From Burkholderia gladioli (GTDB taxonomy: Bacteria; Pseudomonadota; Gammaproteobacteria; Burkholderiales; Burkholderiaceae), in assembly GCA_009914575.1 (NCBI GenBank), contig WNEB01000003.1:1-24285 (forward strand): DNA of 24,285 nt. Reading direction: 5' to 3'. The notes beneath the pieces were generated by a model, which searched no databases, had not been told where the DNA came from, and saw only the letters and a list, made by a program, of their open reading frames with translations. Shown here piece by piece: positions 15,828-24,285 of the stretch (positions are counted from its first letter, which is position 1; the number at the start of each line of letters is the position of its first letter). Made by a program: the position numbers and the translations under genes.

Positions 15828-16013
15828 GGTCGGCGCCGGGCGGCTTGATCGGTTAAATGATTCTCAGACGCGAAAAACGCGCGGCGGTTCGGCCAATATC
15901 ACAAGCCGGAGCGTCGCGCGTGTGTCGTCGGTAGCGGCTGCATGCCGGGGACGGGGTTGTCCGCCGGCGCGGAACTGCGCGCGTCGGCGGACGGCGCGGC
16001 CCCGGCGCGGGGT
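15828..16013. other. 186-base mreB-mreC spacer with a long imperfect hairpin
   Basis: No gene is seen. GTCCGCCG at 15959-15966 pairs with CGGCGGAC at 15985-15992, with a further GCGC/GCGC pair inside. There is no T-run on the minus strand after it, so it is not a classical terminator. It could act as an RNA-processing or attenuating structure that lets mreB be expressed above the downstream genes; that is inference. Confidence 0.45.
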
Positions 16014-17057
<1,044 letters not shown>

Positions 17058-17302
17058 TCAGAATCCTGTCTCGCTCTGAGGCCGCCCCCGCGCTGACATG
17101 GCGCGCAAGGGTGGCGGCGGAAAAATAACAGCCTCGGATCGGGCGGGAGCGACCGCCGCGGGAACGCGAAGCTGCGAGTGCAATCTACCGGGACCGTCGC
17201 GCGCCCCGCTTGGCAGGCGGCTGAGCTTGCAGCCGTCTTGCAGCTAACGGTTGCCGTGCGGGAGGGATGGTCCGGGGCTGGGTCGAACGCGTAATGATAC
17301 CT

Positions 17303-17308
17303 TATAAT
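17303..17308 (+). promoter_or_regulatory. Probable -10 element of the gatCAB promoter
   Basis: A perfect TATAAT lies in the only AT-rich block of this intergenic region, 138 bases before the gatC ATG. The -35 position (about 17280-17285) is poor. The expected transcript start falls at the beginning of the palindrome at 17310-17329. Confidence 0.55.
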
Positions 17309-17309
17309 T

Positions 17310-17329
17310 TTTGGGTATTTGAACCCAAA
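17310..17329. repeat. Palindrome at the putative gatCAB transcription start
   Basis: TTTGGGT (17310-17316) and ACCCAAA (17323-17329) form a perfect 7-bp inverted repeat around ATTTGA. Its place just downstream of TATAAT would suit an operator, or a hairpin at the 5' end of the gatCAB messenger. Confidence 0.55.
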
Positions 17330-17446
17330 CGGACCGTCAATTCACCGCTTCGTCCCCGATTTTGAGGGTTCGAACGAGTCCTCCAACCCCCTGTTGCGGC
17401 GCGGCTTCCAATGCGTCGCGCAAGCCCAGTTTTCCCGGTGAAACGC

Positions 17447-17746
17447 ATGGCTTTGACCCTGAACGATGTGAAACGCATCGCGCACCTGGCGCGGCTCGAG
17501 ATCGCCGACGCCGAGGCTGAACATACCCTGACCCAGCTCAACGATTTCTTCGGCCTCGTCGAGCAGATGCGCGCCGTCGACACGCGCGACATCGCGCCGC
17601 TGGCTCATCCGATCGAGCAGATCCAGGCCGTCGAGCAGCGCCTGCGCGAAGACGTCGTCACCGAGCAGGTCAATCGCGACGAGAACCAGCGCCCCGCGCC
17701 CGCCGTCCAGGACGGCCTGTTCCTCGTGCCCAAGGTGATCGAATAA
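17447..17746 (+). CDS. gatC: Asp-tRNA(Asn)/Glu-tRNA(Gln) amidotransferase subunit C
   Basis: The 99-residue subunit wraps around GatA and stabilises the GatCAB complex, which converts misacylated Glu-tRNA(Gln) and/or Asp-tRNA(Asn) to the amide form. Family sequence begins at [19 protein letters not shown], so the ATG at 17447 was chosen over 17411. The C-terminal part ([20 protein letters not shown] and [12 protein letters not shown]) matches GatC well and the length is standard. It is followed after 73 bases by gatA. Confidence 0.95.
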   Translation: MALTLNDVKRIAHLARLEIADAEAEHTLTQLNDFFGLVEQMRAVDTRDIAPLAHPIEQIQAVEQRLREDVVTEQVNRDENQRPAPAVQDGLFLVPKVIE

Positions 17747-17819
17747 GCGCGGCCGGCAGAGCGCCGTCCCGGCCCGCGGCTCGCCGCAGGCCCCCCCAGA
17801 ATCCAGGAATCCTCCAGCA

Positions 17820-19310
17820 ATGCACGCAAAAAGTCTGACCGAACTGCGCGCCGCGCTCGACGCCGGCCAAACCTCGGCCGTCGAGCTGGCGCAGCTTTAC
17901 CTGCAGCGCATCGGCGCGGCCGGCGAGCTCAACGCCTTCGTCCACGTCGATCCCGAGCTGACGCTCGCGCAGGCGCGCGCCGCCGACGCCGCGCGGGCCG
18001 CCGGCAACGCCGGCCCGCTGGCCGGCCTGCCGATCGCGCACAAGGACGTGTTCGTCACGCGCGGCTGGCGCTCGACGGCCGGCTCGAAGATGCTCGCCAA
18101 CTACACGAGCCCGTTCGACGCCACCGTGGTCGAGCGGCTCGCCGCGGCCGGCATGGTCACGCTCGGCAAGACCAACATGGACGAATTCGCGATGGGTTCG
18201 TCCAACGAGAATTCGGCATTCGGCGCGGTCAAGAACCCGTGGGATCACAAGGCCGTGCCCGGCGGCAGCTCGGGCGGCAGCTCGGCCGCCGTGGCCGCGC
18301 GCCTCGCGCCGGCCGCCACTGGCACCGACACCGGCGGCTCGATCCGCCAGCCGGCGTCGTTTACCGGCGTCACCGGCATCAAGCCGACCTACGGTCGCGT
18401 GTCGCGTTACGGCATGATCACGTTCGCCTCGTCGCTCGATCAGGGCGGCCCGATGGCGCAGACCGCCGCCGATTGCGCGTTGCTGCTGAACGCGATGGCC
18501 GGTTTCGACGAGCGCGACTCCACCAGCCTCGAGCGCGACGACGAGGATTTCGGCCGCTACGTCGGCCAGGGCTGGACGCCCGACGCGCCGGTCGGCAAGC
18601 CGCTCGCGGGCCTGCGCATCGGCCTGCCGAACGAATATTTCGGCGACGGCCTGGCCGCCGACGTGCGCGCCGCGATCGACGCCGCGCTGAAGCAGTACGA
18701 AGCGCTCGGCGCCACGCTGGTGCCGGTCTCGCTGCCGAAAACCGAGCTGTCGATCCCGGTGTATTACGTGATCGCGCCGGCCGAGGCCTCGTCGAACCTG
18801 TCGCGTTTCGACGGCGTGCGCTACGGCCACCGTGCGGCGGAATACCGCGATCTGCTCGACATGTACAAGAAGTCGCGCGCCGAAGGCTTCGGCCCGGAAG
18901 TGAAGCGCCGCATCATGGTGGGCGCCTACGTGCTGTCGCACGGTTATTACGACGCCTACTACCTGCAGGCGCAGAAGACCCGCCGCATCATCGCGCAGGA
19001 TTTCCAGAACGCCTTCGCGCAGTGCGACGTCATAATGGGCCCGGCCTCGCCGAGCGTGGCCTGGGATCTCGGCGCCAAGGGCGACGATCCGGTCCAGATG
19101 TACCTGGCCGACATCTACACGCTGTCCGTGAGCCTGGCCGGCCTGCCCGGCATGAGCGTGCCGTGCGGCTTCGGCGCCGGCGCGAACGCGCAGCGCCCGG
19201 TCGGCCTGCAGATCATCGGCAACTATTTCAACGAAGCCCGGATGCTGCAGGTCGCCGACGCGTTCCAGCGCGCGACCGATTGGCACAAGCAAGTTCCGGC
19301 AGGAGTCTAA
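17820..19310 (+). CDS. gatA: Asp-tRNA(Asn)/Glu-tRNA(Gln) amidotransferase subunit A (amidase)
   Basis: The 496-residue amidase-signature enzyme releases ammonia from glutamine for the amidotransferase. The Ser-cisSer-Lys triad is complete: K75 (IAHKDVF), S150 in the GGSSGGSSA glycine/serine stretch and S174 ([16 protein letters not shown]). These keep the spacing of the Staphylococcus enzyme (K79/S154/S178). The C-terminal region has [19 protein letters not shown] and [18 protein letters not shown]. The ATG at 17820 has AGGAATCC a little upstream. gatB begins 4 bases after its TAA. Confidence 0.97.
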   Translation: MHAKSLTELRAALDAGQTSAVELAQLYLQRIGAAGELNAFVHVDPELTLAQARAADAARAAGNAGPLAGLPIAHKDVFVTRGWRSTAGSKMLANYTSPFDATVVERLAAAGMVTLGKTNMDEFAMGSSNENSAFGAVKNPWDHKAVPGGSSGGSSAAVAARLAPAATGTDTGGSIRQPASFTGVTGIKPTYGRVSRYGMITFASSLDQGGPMAQTAADCALLLNAMAGFDERDSTSLERDDEDFGRYVGQGWTPDAPVGKPLAGLRIGLPNEYFGDGLAADVRAAIDAALKQYEALGATLVPVSLPKTELSIPVYYVIAPAEASSNLSRFDGVRYGHRAAEYRDLLDMYKKSRAEGFGPEVKRRIMVGAYVLSHGYYDAYYLQAQKTRRIIAQDFQNAFAQCDVIMGPASPSVAWDLGAKGDDPVQMYLADIYTLSVSLAGLPGMSVPCGFGAGANAQRPVGLQIIGNYFNEARMLQVADAFQRATDWHKQVPAGV

Positions 19311-19314
19311 GAAC

Positions 19315-20787
19315 ATGGCCCAGTGGGAAGTCGTTATCGGTCTGGAGACGCACGCGCAATTGTCGACGGCGTCGAAGATCTTCTCGGGCGCGTCGACGCA
19401 GTTCGGCGCCGAGCCCAACACCCAGGCCTGCGCCGTCGATCTGGCGCTGCCCGGCGTGCTGCCGGTGCTGAACCGCGGCGCCGTCGAGCGCGCGATCCGG
19501 CTCGGCCTCGCGGTCGACGCGGTGGTCGCGCCGCGCAGCATCTTCGCGCGCAAGAATTATTTCTACCCGGATCTGCCGAAGGGCTATCAGATCAGCCAGT
19601 ACGAGATCCCGGTGGTGCAGGGCGGCAAGGTCACAATCCAGGTGCCGGCCAACGAAAAGGCCGGCAAGGAAGCCTATTCGAAGGTCATCAACCTGACCCG
19701 CGCGCACCTCGAAGAAGACGCCGGCAAGTCGCTGCACGAAGATTTCGCCGACATGACGGGCATCGATCTGAACCGCGCCGGCACGCCGCTGCTCGAAATC
19801 GTCACCGAGCCGGAAATGCGCAGCGCGGCCGAGGCCGTGGCTTACGCGAAGGCGCTGCACGCGCTGGTGATGTGGCTCGGCATCTGCGACGGCAACATGC
19901 AGGAAGGCTCGTTCCGCTGCGACGCGAACGTCTCGGTGCGCCCGGTCGGCCAGGAAAAGTTCGGCACGCGCGCCGAGATCAAGAACCTGAACTCGTTCCG
20001 CTTCCTCGAAGACGCGATCAACTACGAAGTGCGCCGCCAGATCGAGCTGATCGAGGACGGCGGCGAAGTGGTGCAGGAAACGCGCCTCTACGATCCGGAC
20101 AAGCGCGAGACGCGCTCGATGCGCAGCAAGGAAGACGCGCAGGATTACCGCTATTTCCCCGATCCGGACCTGATGCCGGTGGTGATCGATCCGAAGTGGG
20201 TCGAGCGCGTGCGCGGCGAAATGCCCGAGCTGCCGGCGGCGATGCAGCAGCGTTTCGTCGAGCAATACGGCGTGACGGCCTATGACGCCGTGGTGCTCAC
20301 AGCCAGCAAGGCGATGGCCGCCTACTTCGAGGCCGTGGTCGCCAAGGCCGGCGCCGCGAACGCGAAAACCGCCGCCAACTGGCTGATGGGCGACGTGTCG
20401 TCGCTGCTGAACCGCGAAGGCATCGAGATCGACGCGTGCCCGGTGTCGGCCGCGCAGTTCGCGCTGGTACTGCAACGCATCGCCGACGGCACGATCTCGA
20501 ACAAGATCGCCAAGGAAATCTTCCAGGCGATCTGGGACGAAAAGGCCGCCGACGACGCCGCGGCCTATCGCATCATCGAGGCGAAGGGGCTCAAGCAGAT
20601 CTCCGATACCGGCGCGCTCGAAGCGATCATCGACGAGGTGCTGGCCGCCAACGCCAAATCGGTCGAGGAATTCCGCGCGGGCAAGGAGAAGGCGTTCAAC
20701 GCGCTGGTCGGCCAGGCGATGAAGGCGACCAAGGGCAAGGCGAACCCGGCCCAGGTCAACGAGCTGCTCAAGAAGAAGCTCGGCTGA
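19315..20787 (+). CDS. gatB: Asp-tRNA(Asn)/Glu-tRNA(Gln) amidotransferase subunit B
   Basis: The 490-residue kinase/transamidase subunit phosphorylates the misacylated tRNA's carboxylate with ATP and receives ammonia from GatA through a channel. The signature blocks are [19 protein letters not shown] near the N-terminus, [30 protein letters not shown] and [14 protein letters not shown]. The C-terminal YqeY-like helical tail that contacts the tRNA elbow spans about residues 415-490 ([20 protein letters not shown]). AGGAGT overlapping the end of gatA serves as ribosome-binding site, and a terminator-like hairpin follows at 20847-20880. Confidence 0.97.
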   Translation: MAQWEVVIGLETHAQLSTASKIFSGASTQFGAEPNTQACAVDLALPGVLPVLNRGAVERAIRLGLAVDAVVAPRSIFARKNYFYPDLPKGYQISQYEIPVVQGGKVTIQVPANEKAGKEAYSKVINLTRAHLEEDAGKSLHEDFADMTGIDLNRAGTPLLEIVTEPEMRSAAEAVAYAKALHALVMWLGICDGNMQEGSFRCDANVSVRPVGQEKFGTRAEIKNLNSFRFLEDAINYEVRRQIELIEDGGEVVQETRLYDPDKRETRSMRSKEDAQDYRYFPDPDLMPVVIDPKWVERVRGEMPELPAAMQQRFVEQYGVTAYDAVVLTASKAMAAYFEAVVAKAGAANAKTAANWLMGDVSSLLNREGIEIDACPVSAAQFALVLQRIADGTISNKIAKEIFQAIWDEKAADDAAAYRIIEAKGLKQISDTGALEAIIDEVLAANAKSVEEFRAGKEKAFNALVGQAMKATKGKANPAQVNELLKKKLG

Positions 20788-20846
20788 ACGTCGCGCGGCC
20801 TGTCGGGCCCGCGAGGGCTGACACGCGCCGATGCGACCGCGATCGT

Positions 20847-20880
20847 GGGCCGCCGCCGGGCAGGCAGCCGGCGGCGGCCC
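20847..20880 (+). terminator. GC-rich hairpin after gatB
   Basis: GGGCCGCCGCCGG (20847-20859) pairs with CCGGCGGCGGCCC (20868-20880), a perfect 13-bp stem with an 8-base loop. Only a weak T content (GTTGCGTTAT) follows, so it may be an inefficient intrinsic terminator or an RNA 3'-end stabiliser. Confidence 0.65.
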
Positions 20881-20957
20881 GTTGCGTTATGCTTGTCGAT
20901 TCGTGTCGCGGCGGGCTGCGCGGCACGCATCCGAACCCTGTCCGCACGGAGGCATAG

Positions 20958-21797
20958 ATGGCCAAGCAAGCGCCGCTCGACGATTTCCGCGTGCCGTATC
21001 ACACCGACGAGAAGGCCGCGACCGGCTTCCGGCTCGACCGCTTCGAGGCCGGCGACAAGCCGTTCTCGGCCGGCTCGAAGGAGACGGATCGCGCGCGGCT
21101 GTCCGAGGTGTCGGTGCAGATCGACGTGTTGCAGGACCGGCTTCACACGCAGTCGCGCAAGCGCCTGCTGCTGGTGCTGCAGGGCATGGACACCAGTGGC
21201 AAGGACGGCACGGTGCGCGCCGTGTTCCACGAGGTCGATCCGCTGGGCCTGCGCGTGGTGCCGTTCAAGGCGCCCACCGCCGTGGAGCTGACGCACGATT
21301 TCCTCTGGCGCGTGCATGCGCAGGCGCCGGCCGCCGGCGAGCTGACCATCTTCAATCGCAGCCATTACGAGGACGTGCTGGTGCCGCGCGTGATCGGCGC
21401 GATCGACGCCGACGAATGCGCGCGCCGCTACCGGCAGATCCGCGAATTCGAAACGATGCTGCACGAATCGGGCACCACCATCGTCAAGTGCTTCCTGCAT
21501 ATCTCGAAGGGCGAGCAGCGCGAGCGCCTGCAATCGCGCATCGACAACCCCGACAAGCACTGGAAGTTCGACCTGTCCGACATCGAGGCGCGCAAGCACT
21601 GGGATGCCTACCAGGATGCCTATCGCGACGCCATCGCGGCCACCTCCGCGCCGCATGCGCCGTGGTACGTGATCCCGGCCGATTCCAAGACGCACCGCAA
21701 CGTCATGGTGGCCGAACTGCTGCTGCGCGAGATGGAGGCGATGAAGCTCGACTATCCGCCCGCCAAACCCGAACTGAAGGGCGTGACGATCGAGTGA
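20958..21797 (+). CDS. Polyphosphate kinase 2 family protein (polyphosphate:nucleotide phosphotransferase)
   Basis: The 279-residue protein belongs to the PPK2 family, which uses polyphosphate to phosphorylate nucleoside mono- or diphosphates. Walker A is GMDTSGKDGT (residues 76-85, with K82 and D78). Walker B and the lid region follow as FNRSHYEDVLVPRV and FHEVDPLGLRVVPFKAPT. IVKCFLHISKGEQRERLQSR and DNPDKHWKFDLSDIEARKHW are strongly family-like. A short single-domain form of this length is typical of class I or III enzymes; whether AMP or ADP is the acceptor cannot be told safely from sequence. GGAGG 5 bases before ATG supports the start. A possible -10, TATGCT, is at 20888-20893. Confidence 0.9.
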   Translation: MAKQAPLDDFRVPYHTDEKAATGFRLDRFEAGDKPFSAGSKETDRARLSEVSVQIDVLQDRLHTQSRKRLLLVLQGMDTSGKDGTVRAVFHEVDPLGLRVVPFKAPTAVELTHDFLWRVHAQAPAAGELTIFNRSHYEDVLVPRVIGAIDADECARRYRQIREFETMLHESGTTIVKCFLHISKGEQRERLQSRIDNPDKHWKFDLSDIEARKHWDAYQDAYRDAIAATSAPHAPWYVIPADSKTHRNVMVAELLLREMEAMKLDYPPAKPELKGVTIE

Positions 21798-21860
21798 GCC
21801 GCCGCCGGCCGCCTCGCGCGTTTCCCCTCCCACTCACCGAACGCTGAACGGAATCACATC

Positions 21861-22631
21861 ATGCTGCGTGTCATCACGGCGAATCTGAACGGCATCCGCT
21901 CGGCCGCCAAGAAGGGCTTTTTCGACTGGCTCGTCGATCAGCAGGCCGATTGCGTCTGCGTGCAGGAAATCAAGGTGTCGGTCGACGATCTGCCGGCCGA
22001 ATTCGTGGCGCCGCACGGCTTCCAGGGCTATTTCCACCACGCGCAGAAGAAGGGCTACAGCGGCGCGGGCCTCTACACGCGCCGCGAGCCGGACGACGTG
22101 ATCATCGGCTACGGCAGCAGCGAGTTCGACGCCGAGGGCCGCTATGTCGAGGCGCGCTTCGGCAAGCTGTCGGTGATCTCGGTCTACGTGCCGTCCGGTT
22201 CGAGCGGCGACGAGCGCCAGCAGGCCAAATACCGCTTCATGGACGAATTCATGCCGCACCTGGCCGAGCTGAAGGCCAAGCGCGAGGTGATCCTGTGCGG
22301 CGACGTGAACATCGTCCACAAGGAAATCGACATCCGCAACTGGAAGAGCAACCAGAAGAACTCGGGCTGCCTGCCCGAGGAGCGCGCGTGGCTCACGAAG
22401 CTGTTCGACGACATCGGCTACGTGGACGTGTTCCGCACGCTCGATCCGCGTCCCGATCAGTACACGTGGTGGAGCAACCGCGGCCAGGCTTACGCGAAGA
22501 ACGTCGGGTGGCGGATCGATTACCAGCTGGCGACGGCCGGCGTGGCGGGCACCGCCAAGCAGACGTCGATCTTCCGCGACATCAAGTTCAGCGACCACGC
22601 GCCGCTGACGGTGGATTACGACTACAAGTAA
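21861..22631 (+). CDS. xth: Exodeoxyribonuclease III (AP endonuclease, Xth family)
   Basis: The 256-residue enzyme cleaves DNA at abasic sites and degrades duplex DNA 3' to 5' in base-excision repair. The four-layer EEP fold motifs are all present: N-terminal ITANLNGIRSA, metal ligand E36 in VQEIKV, the YSGAGLYTRREPDDVI loop, GDVNIVHKEIDIRNWKSN with catalytic Asp and Asn, WRIDYQL, and the C-terminal SDHAPLTVDY with the catalytic His. Length matches the bacterial family. The ATG at 21861 is preceded by ACGGAAT. The gene converges on the broken alcohol dehydrogenase 24 bases downstream. Confidence 0.95.
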   Translation: MLRVITANLNGIRSAAKKGFFDWLVDQQADCVCVQEIKVSVDDLPAEFVAPHGFQGYFHHAQKKGYSGAGLYTRREPDDVIIGYGSSEFDAEGRYVEARFGKLSVISVYVPSGSSGDERQQAKYRFMDEFMPHLAELKAKREVILCGDVNIVHKEIDIRNWKSNQKNSGCLPEERAWLTKLFDDIGYVDVFRTLDPRPDQYTWWSNRGQAYAKNVGWRIDYQLATAGVAGTAKQTSIFRDIKFSDHAPLTVDYDYK

Positions 22632-22655
22632 CGCGCCGGCCCGCTGCGGCCCGCC

Positions 22656-23722
22656 TTATGCGGCCGGCTTCAGCGAGGCGTTGTCGATCACGAAGCGGTA
22701 CTTCACGTCGCTCTTGAGCATGCGCTCGTAGGCGGCGTTGATGTCCTGGATCTTGATCAGTTCGATGTCCGACACGATGCCGTGCTCGGCGCAGAAATCG
22801 AGCATTTCCTGCGTTTCGGCGATGCCGCCGATCAGCGAACCGGCCAGACGGCGGCGCTTCATGATCAGGTTGAACACCTGCCTGCGGCGACGGGTTATCG
22901 TGCTCCGGCGCGCCCACCAGCGCCCTCGTGCCGTCGCGCTTGAGCAGGTTCAGGAACGGGTTCAGGTCGTGCGTGGCCGCCACCCACCGTGTTGACGATC
23001 AGGTCGAAGCTGTTCAGGTGTGCGTTCATCTGCGCTTCGTCCTTCGAGACGACCACTTCGTGCGCGCCGAGGCGCTTGCCGTCCTCGATCTTCGACGGCG
23101 AGGTGGGGAACAGCACCACATGCGCGCCCATCGCGCGGGCGATCTTCACGCCCATGTGGCCGAGGCCGCCCAGGCCGACGATACCGACCTTCTTGCCGGG
23201 GCCGGCGCCCCAGGTGCGCAGCGGCGAATACGTGGTGATGCCGGCGCACAGCAGCGGCGCGGCGGCGACCGGATCGAGCGATTCCGGCACGCGCAGCACG
23301 AACGCTTCGTCGACGACGATCTGCGACGAGTAGCCGCCGAACGTCAGGTCGCCCGTCACGCGGTCGTTGCCGTTGTAGGTGCCGACCCAGCCGTTTTCGC
23401 AATATTGTTCGAGGCCTTCGCCGCAGCTCGGGCAGGTGCGGCACGAATCGACCAGGCAGCCGACGCCGACCAGCTCACCCGTCTTGAAGCGCGTGACGTC
23501 CGGGCCGACGGCGCTGACGCGGCCGACGATCTCGTGGCCGGGCACCACCGGGTAGATCGAGTTCTTCCATTCGTTGCGGGCCTGGTGCAGGTCCGAGTGG
23601 CAGACGCCGCAATACAGGATCTCGATCTGGACGTCTAGATCGCGCAGTTCGCGGCGTTGGATTTCGGTGGCGGCGAGCGGGCTGGTCGCGCTCTGCGCCG
23701 CGTAGGCGTAAGTCGTGCTCAT
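22656..23722 (-). pseudogene. NAD(P)-dependent zinc alcohol dehydrogenase, two frameshifts
   Basis: The gene resembles the YahK/cinnamyl-alcohol-dehydrogenase-like group of medium-chain reductases, which reduce aldehydes to alcohols. From ATG 23722 the first frame has catalytic-zinc ligands in GVCHSDLH and VVPGHEIVG, structural-zinc cysteines in CRTCPSCGEGLEQYC, and the Rossmann glycines in VGIVGLGGLGHMGVKIARAM. It runs to about 22989, where CACC is duplicated. The second frame carries [17 protein letters not shown] and [12 protein letters not shown] to about 22885, where CCTG (or CTGC) is duplicated. The third frame carries [18 protein letters not shown] and ends NASLKPAA at 22656. Removing both 4-base duplications restores 352 codons, the family length. 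As written, the first frame ends at 22895 with 275 residues and an aberrant tail. AGGAG stands before the ATG. Confidence 0.9.
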
Positions 23723-23832
23723 GGGAGGGCTCCTTACTGTTGAATTCGGAACGCTTCGCCCGGCTGCCGACGCGACCGCCGGGTGCGAAACGGGTTCCCA
23801 TACTAAGGACGCGGGGTGAGCGCCGATATACC

Positions 23833-23847
23833 TGAAGGTCTTGAAGG
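23833..23847. repeat. TGAAGG direct repeat upstream of the alcohol dehydrogenase
   Basis: TGAAGG occurs at 23833-23838 and 23842-23847, nine bases apart, about 110 bases before the dehydrogenase ATG. On the minus strand TAGTAT at 23805-23800 could be a -10 element, placing the repeats near or just upstream of -35. The repeats could be an activator site; no regulator gene is adjacent. Confidence 0.35.
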
Positions 23848-23915
23848 TTTGCCTAATGCTCTCGAATTGTGCGGGTGCAGCACGCAGCGGCCGCCCGCAG
23901 TGCTAGATTGCAAGC

Positions 23916-24070
23916 GGCTCTCTTGAAAAATGAGTGGATTACGCGACATGCGGGTTGATCTTCGAGAAGTCGAGCTTGCCGGCGATCAGAAACAGCACGG
24001 TCCGCATGGTCGTGAGGTTGGTGTATCCGCGCGCCTTTCGCTTGGCGGCCTGGAAGGGTCCGTTGATGGC
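23916..24070 (-). mobile_element. ISL3-type insertion sequence remnant, truncated by a second element
   Basis: The fragment runs from a terminal repeat beginning GGCTCTCTTGAAAAATGAGT at 23916 to 24070, where transposase coding stops abruptly at another element's terminal repeat. A start in GGCTCT is typical of ISL3-family ends. The rest of the element is missing. Confidence 0.75.
23939..24070 (-). pseudogene. ISL3-family transposase, C-terminal fragment
   Basis: Read on the minus strand from 24070, the frame gives AINGPFQAAKRKARGYTN, then MRTVLFLIAGKLDFSKINPH, and ends VA-TAA at 23939. The NGPFQAAKRKARGY block with a final hydrophobic helix is the usual C-terminus of ISL3-family transposases. 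Only 43 codons remain of an expected 400 or so. There is no start; the cut coincides with the IS3-type end at 24071. Confidence 0.8.
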
Positions 24071-24205
24071 TGATCTTGCCCCTGATTTACGGACACCTAT
24101 CTAAGCGACATTGGCCAGCTCGTACTGCTCTGGGCTGAGGTAGCCCAGGGTCGAGTGCGGGCGGTGTCCCATTCGTAGTTGAAGGTTGGGACGGCGGGGT
24201 TTCAT
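24071..24205 (-). mobile_element. IS3-type element remnant (one terminal repeat plus transposase tail)
   Basis: The end starts TGATCTTGCCCCTGATTTAC at 24071, similar to IS3-family termini that begin TGA and contain a CCCC run. Going outward on the minus strand, a transposase tail ends at TAG 24103-24101, about 30 bases from the tip, the usual spacing. The distal part is lost near 24205. Confidence 0.7.
24101..24205 (-). pseudogene. IS3-family OrfB transposase, last residues only
   Basis: The open frame reads GHRPHSTLGYLSPEQYE and ends ELANVA-TAG. RPHSTLGYLSPEQYE is the hallmark C-terminus of IS3-family DDE transposases. Just upstream another frame reads PTFNYEW, which would normally run straight into HRPHSTL, so a base appears to be missing near 24169. 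A 34-residue frame from ATG 24205 covers the tail but its first dozen residues are out of register. Confidence 0.75.
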
Positions 24206-24208
24206 AGA

Positions 24209-24283
24209 TTAGGCAGACTCCCGATCATGGTCAACGCGTTTTTCGAGTGATCGATGCAGGGCGACGGCGAGGATCCAGAGGTC
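24209..24283 (-). pseudogene. Unidentified protein tail, probably another transposon fragment
   Basis: A frame entering from the right edge reads DLWILAVALHRSLEKR and ends DRESA-TAA at 24209, three bases from the IS3-type tail. I do not recognise it. Its place in a nest of element fragments suggests a transposase C-terminus, but it could be a host gene cut by the IS3-type element. Confidence 0.35.
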
Positions 24284-24285
24284 GT

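Larger units (their letters stand above)
17058..17446. other. 389-base divergent regulatory region between mreB and gatC
   Basis: No gene is supported; frames starting upstream of GatC residue 1 (for example ATG 17411) lack family sequence. The region holds promoters for both operons. Plus-strand TATAAT and an adjoining palindrome are listed separately. A small inverted repeat, GGCTG/CAGCC, lies at 17219-17234. On the minus strand TTGACG (17340-17335) resembles a -35 hexamer but has no good partner at 16-18 bases. An AT-rich spot at 17122-17132 (GAAAAATAACA) could belong to the mreB promoter. Confidence 0.55.

Noticed and set aside
15959..15992. The hairpin after mreB considered as an intrinsic terminator
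   Set aside because: It has no T-run on the minus strand, and downstream mreC-mreD-mrdA-rodA appear to be one operon with mreB.
17360..17385. A T-arm-like GGTTCGAA in the mreB-gatC intergenic region, considered as a tRNA fragment
   Set aside because: No D arm, anticodon arm or acceptor stem can be built around it.

Overview
The window is high-GC betaproteobacterial DNA that looks like Burkholderia or a close relative. The basis is protein-level resemblance and gene order: the mreB-mreC-mreD-mrdA-rodA block divergent from gatC-gatA-gatB, and the rsmB / DUF4390 / NtrY-like / short NtrX-like set. The species cannot be fixed from sequence alone. Most of the window is conserved core chromosome, but both ends are worn insertion-sequence (IS) DNA and several accessory genes are broken.

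Layout. (1) 1-292: 3' end of an IS256-type element. (2) 286-3350, minus strand: a four-gene set made of an acyl carrier protein, an acyl-CoA-dehydrogenase-like protein, an amino acid:[carrier protein] ligase (a seryl-tRNA-synthetase-like enzyme) and a DUF1839 protein. Reading frames overlap or nearly touch throughout. The IS256 element has cut off the last gene, and the dehydrogenase has an in-frame amber codon, so the pathway is probably dead here. (3) 3351-3875: non-coding. (4) 3876-8984, plus: rsmB, a DUF4390 exported protein, an NtrY-like membrane histidine kinase and an unusual REC-Fis response regulator, with frames overlapping or abutting. (5) 9045-9163: tRNA-Phe(GAA) and a strong hairpin, followed directly by a damaged queD. 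(6) 9891-10817: exported Sel1-repeat protein ending in a bidirectional terminator. (7) 10841-17057, minus: rodA, mrdA, mreD, mreC, mreB, the rod-shape and lateral-wall synthesis set. (8) 17447-20787, plus: gatC, gatA, gatB, the tRNA-dependent amidotransferase. (9) 20958-22631, plus: ppk2-type polyphosphate kinase and exonuclease III. (10) 22656-23722, minus: zinc alcohol dehydrogenase broken by two separate 4-bp tandem duplications. (11) 23916-24285: nested IS remnants (an ISL3-type tail, an IS3-type tail and an unidentified tail).

The core genes (rsmB, kinase/regulator, mre/rod, gatCAB, xth) look intact, with catalytic motifs in place. The accessory genes show at least five independent kinds of damage: IS truncation, nonsense codon, single-base indels, 4-bp duplications and nested transposon scars. 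This fits a lineage undergoing pseudogenisation and IS expansion, as in host-restricted Burkholderia. Some of the small indels could instead be sequencing errors.

The most interesting system is the carrier-protein aminoacylation cluster. In it a tRNA-synthetase paralogue is expected to load an amino acid onto a dedicated carrier protein instead of tRNA. Its physiological product is, to my knowledge, not settled. No CRISPR array or phage module was seen.
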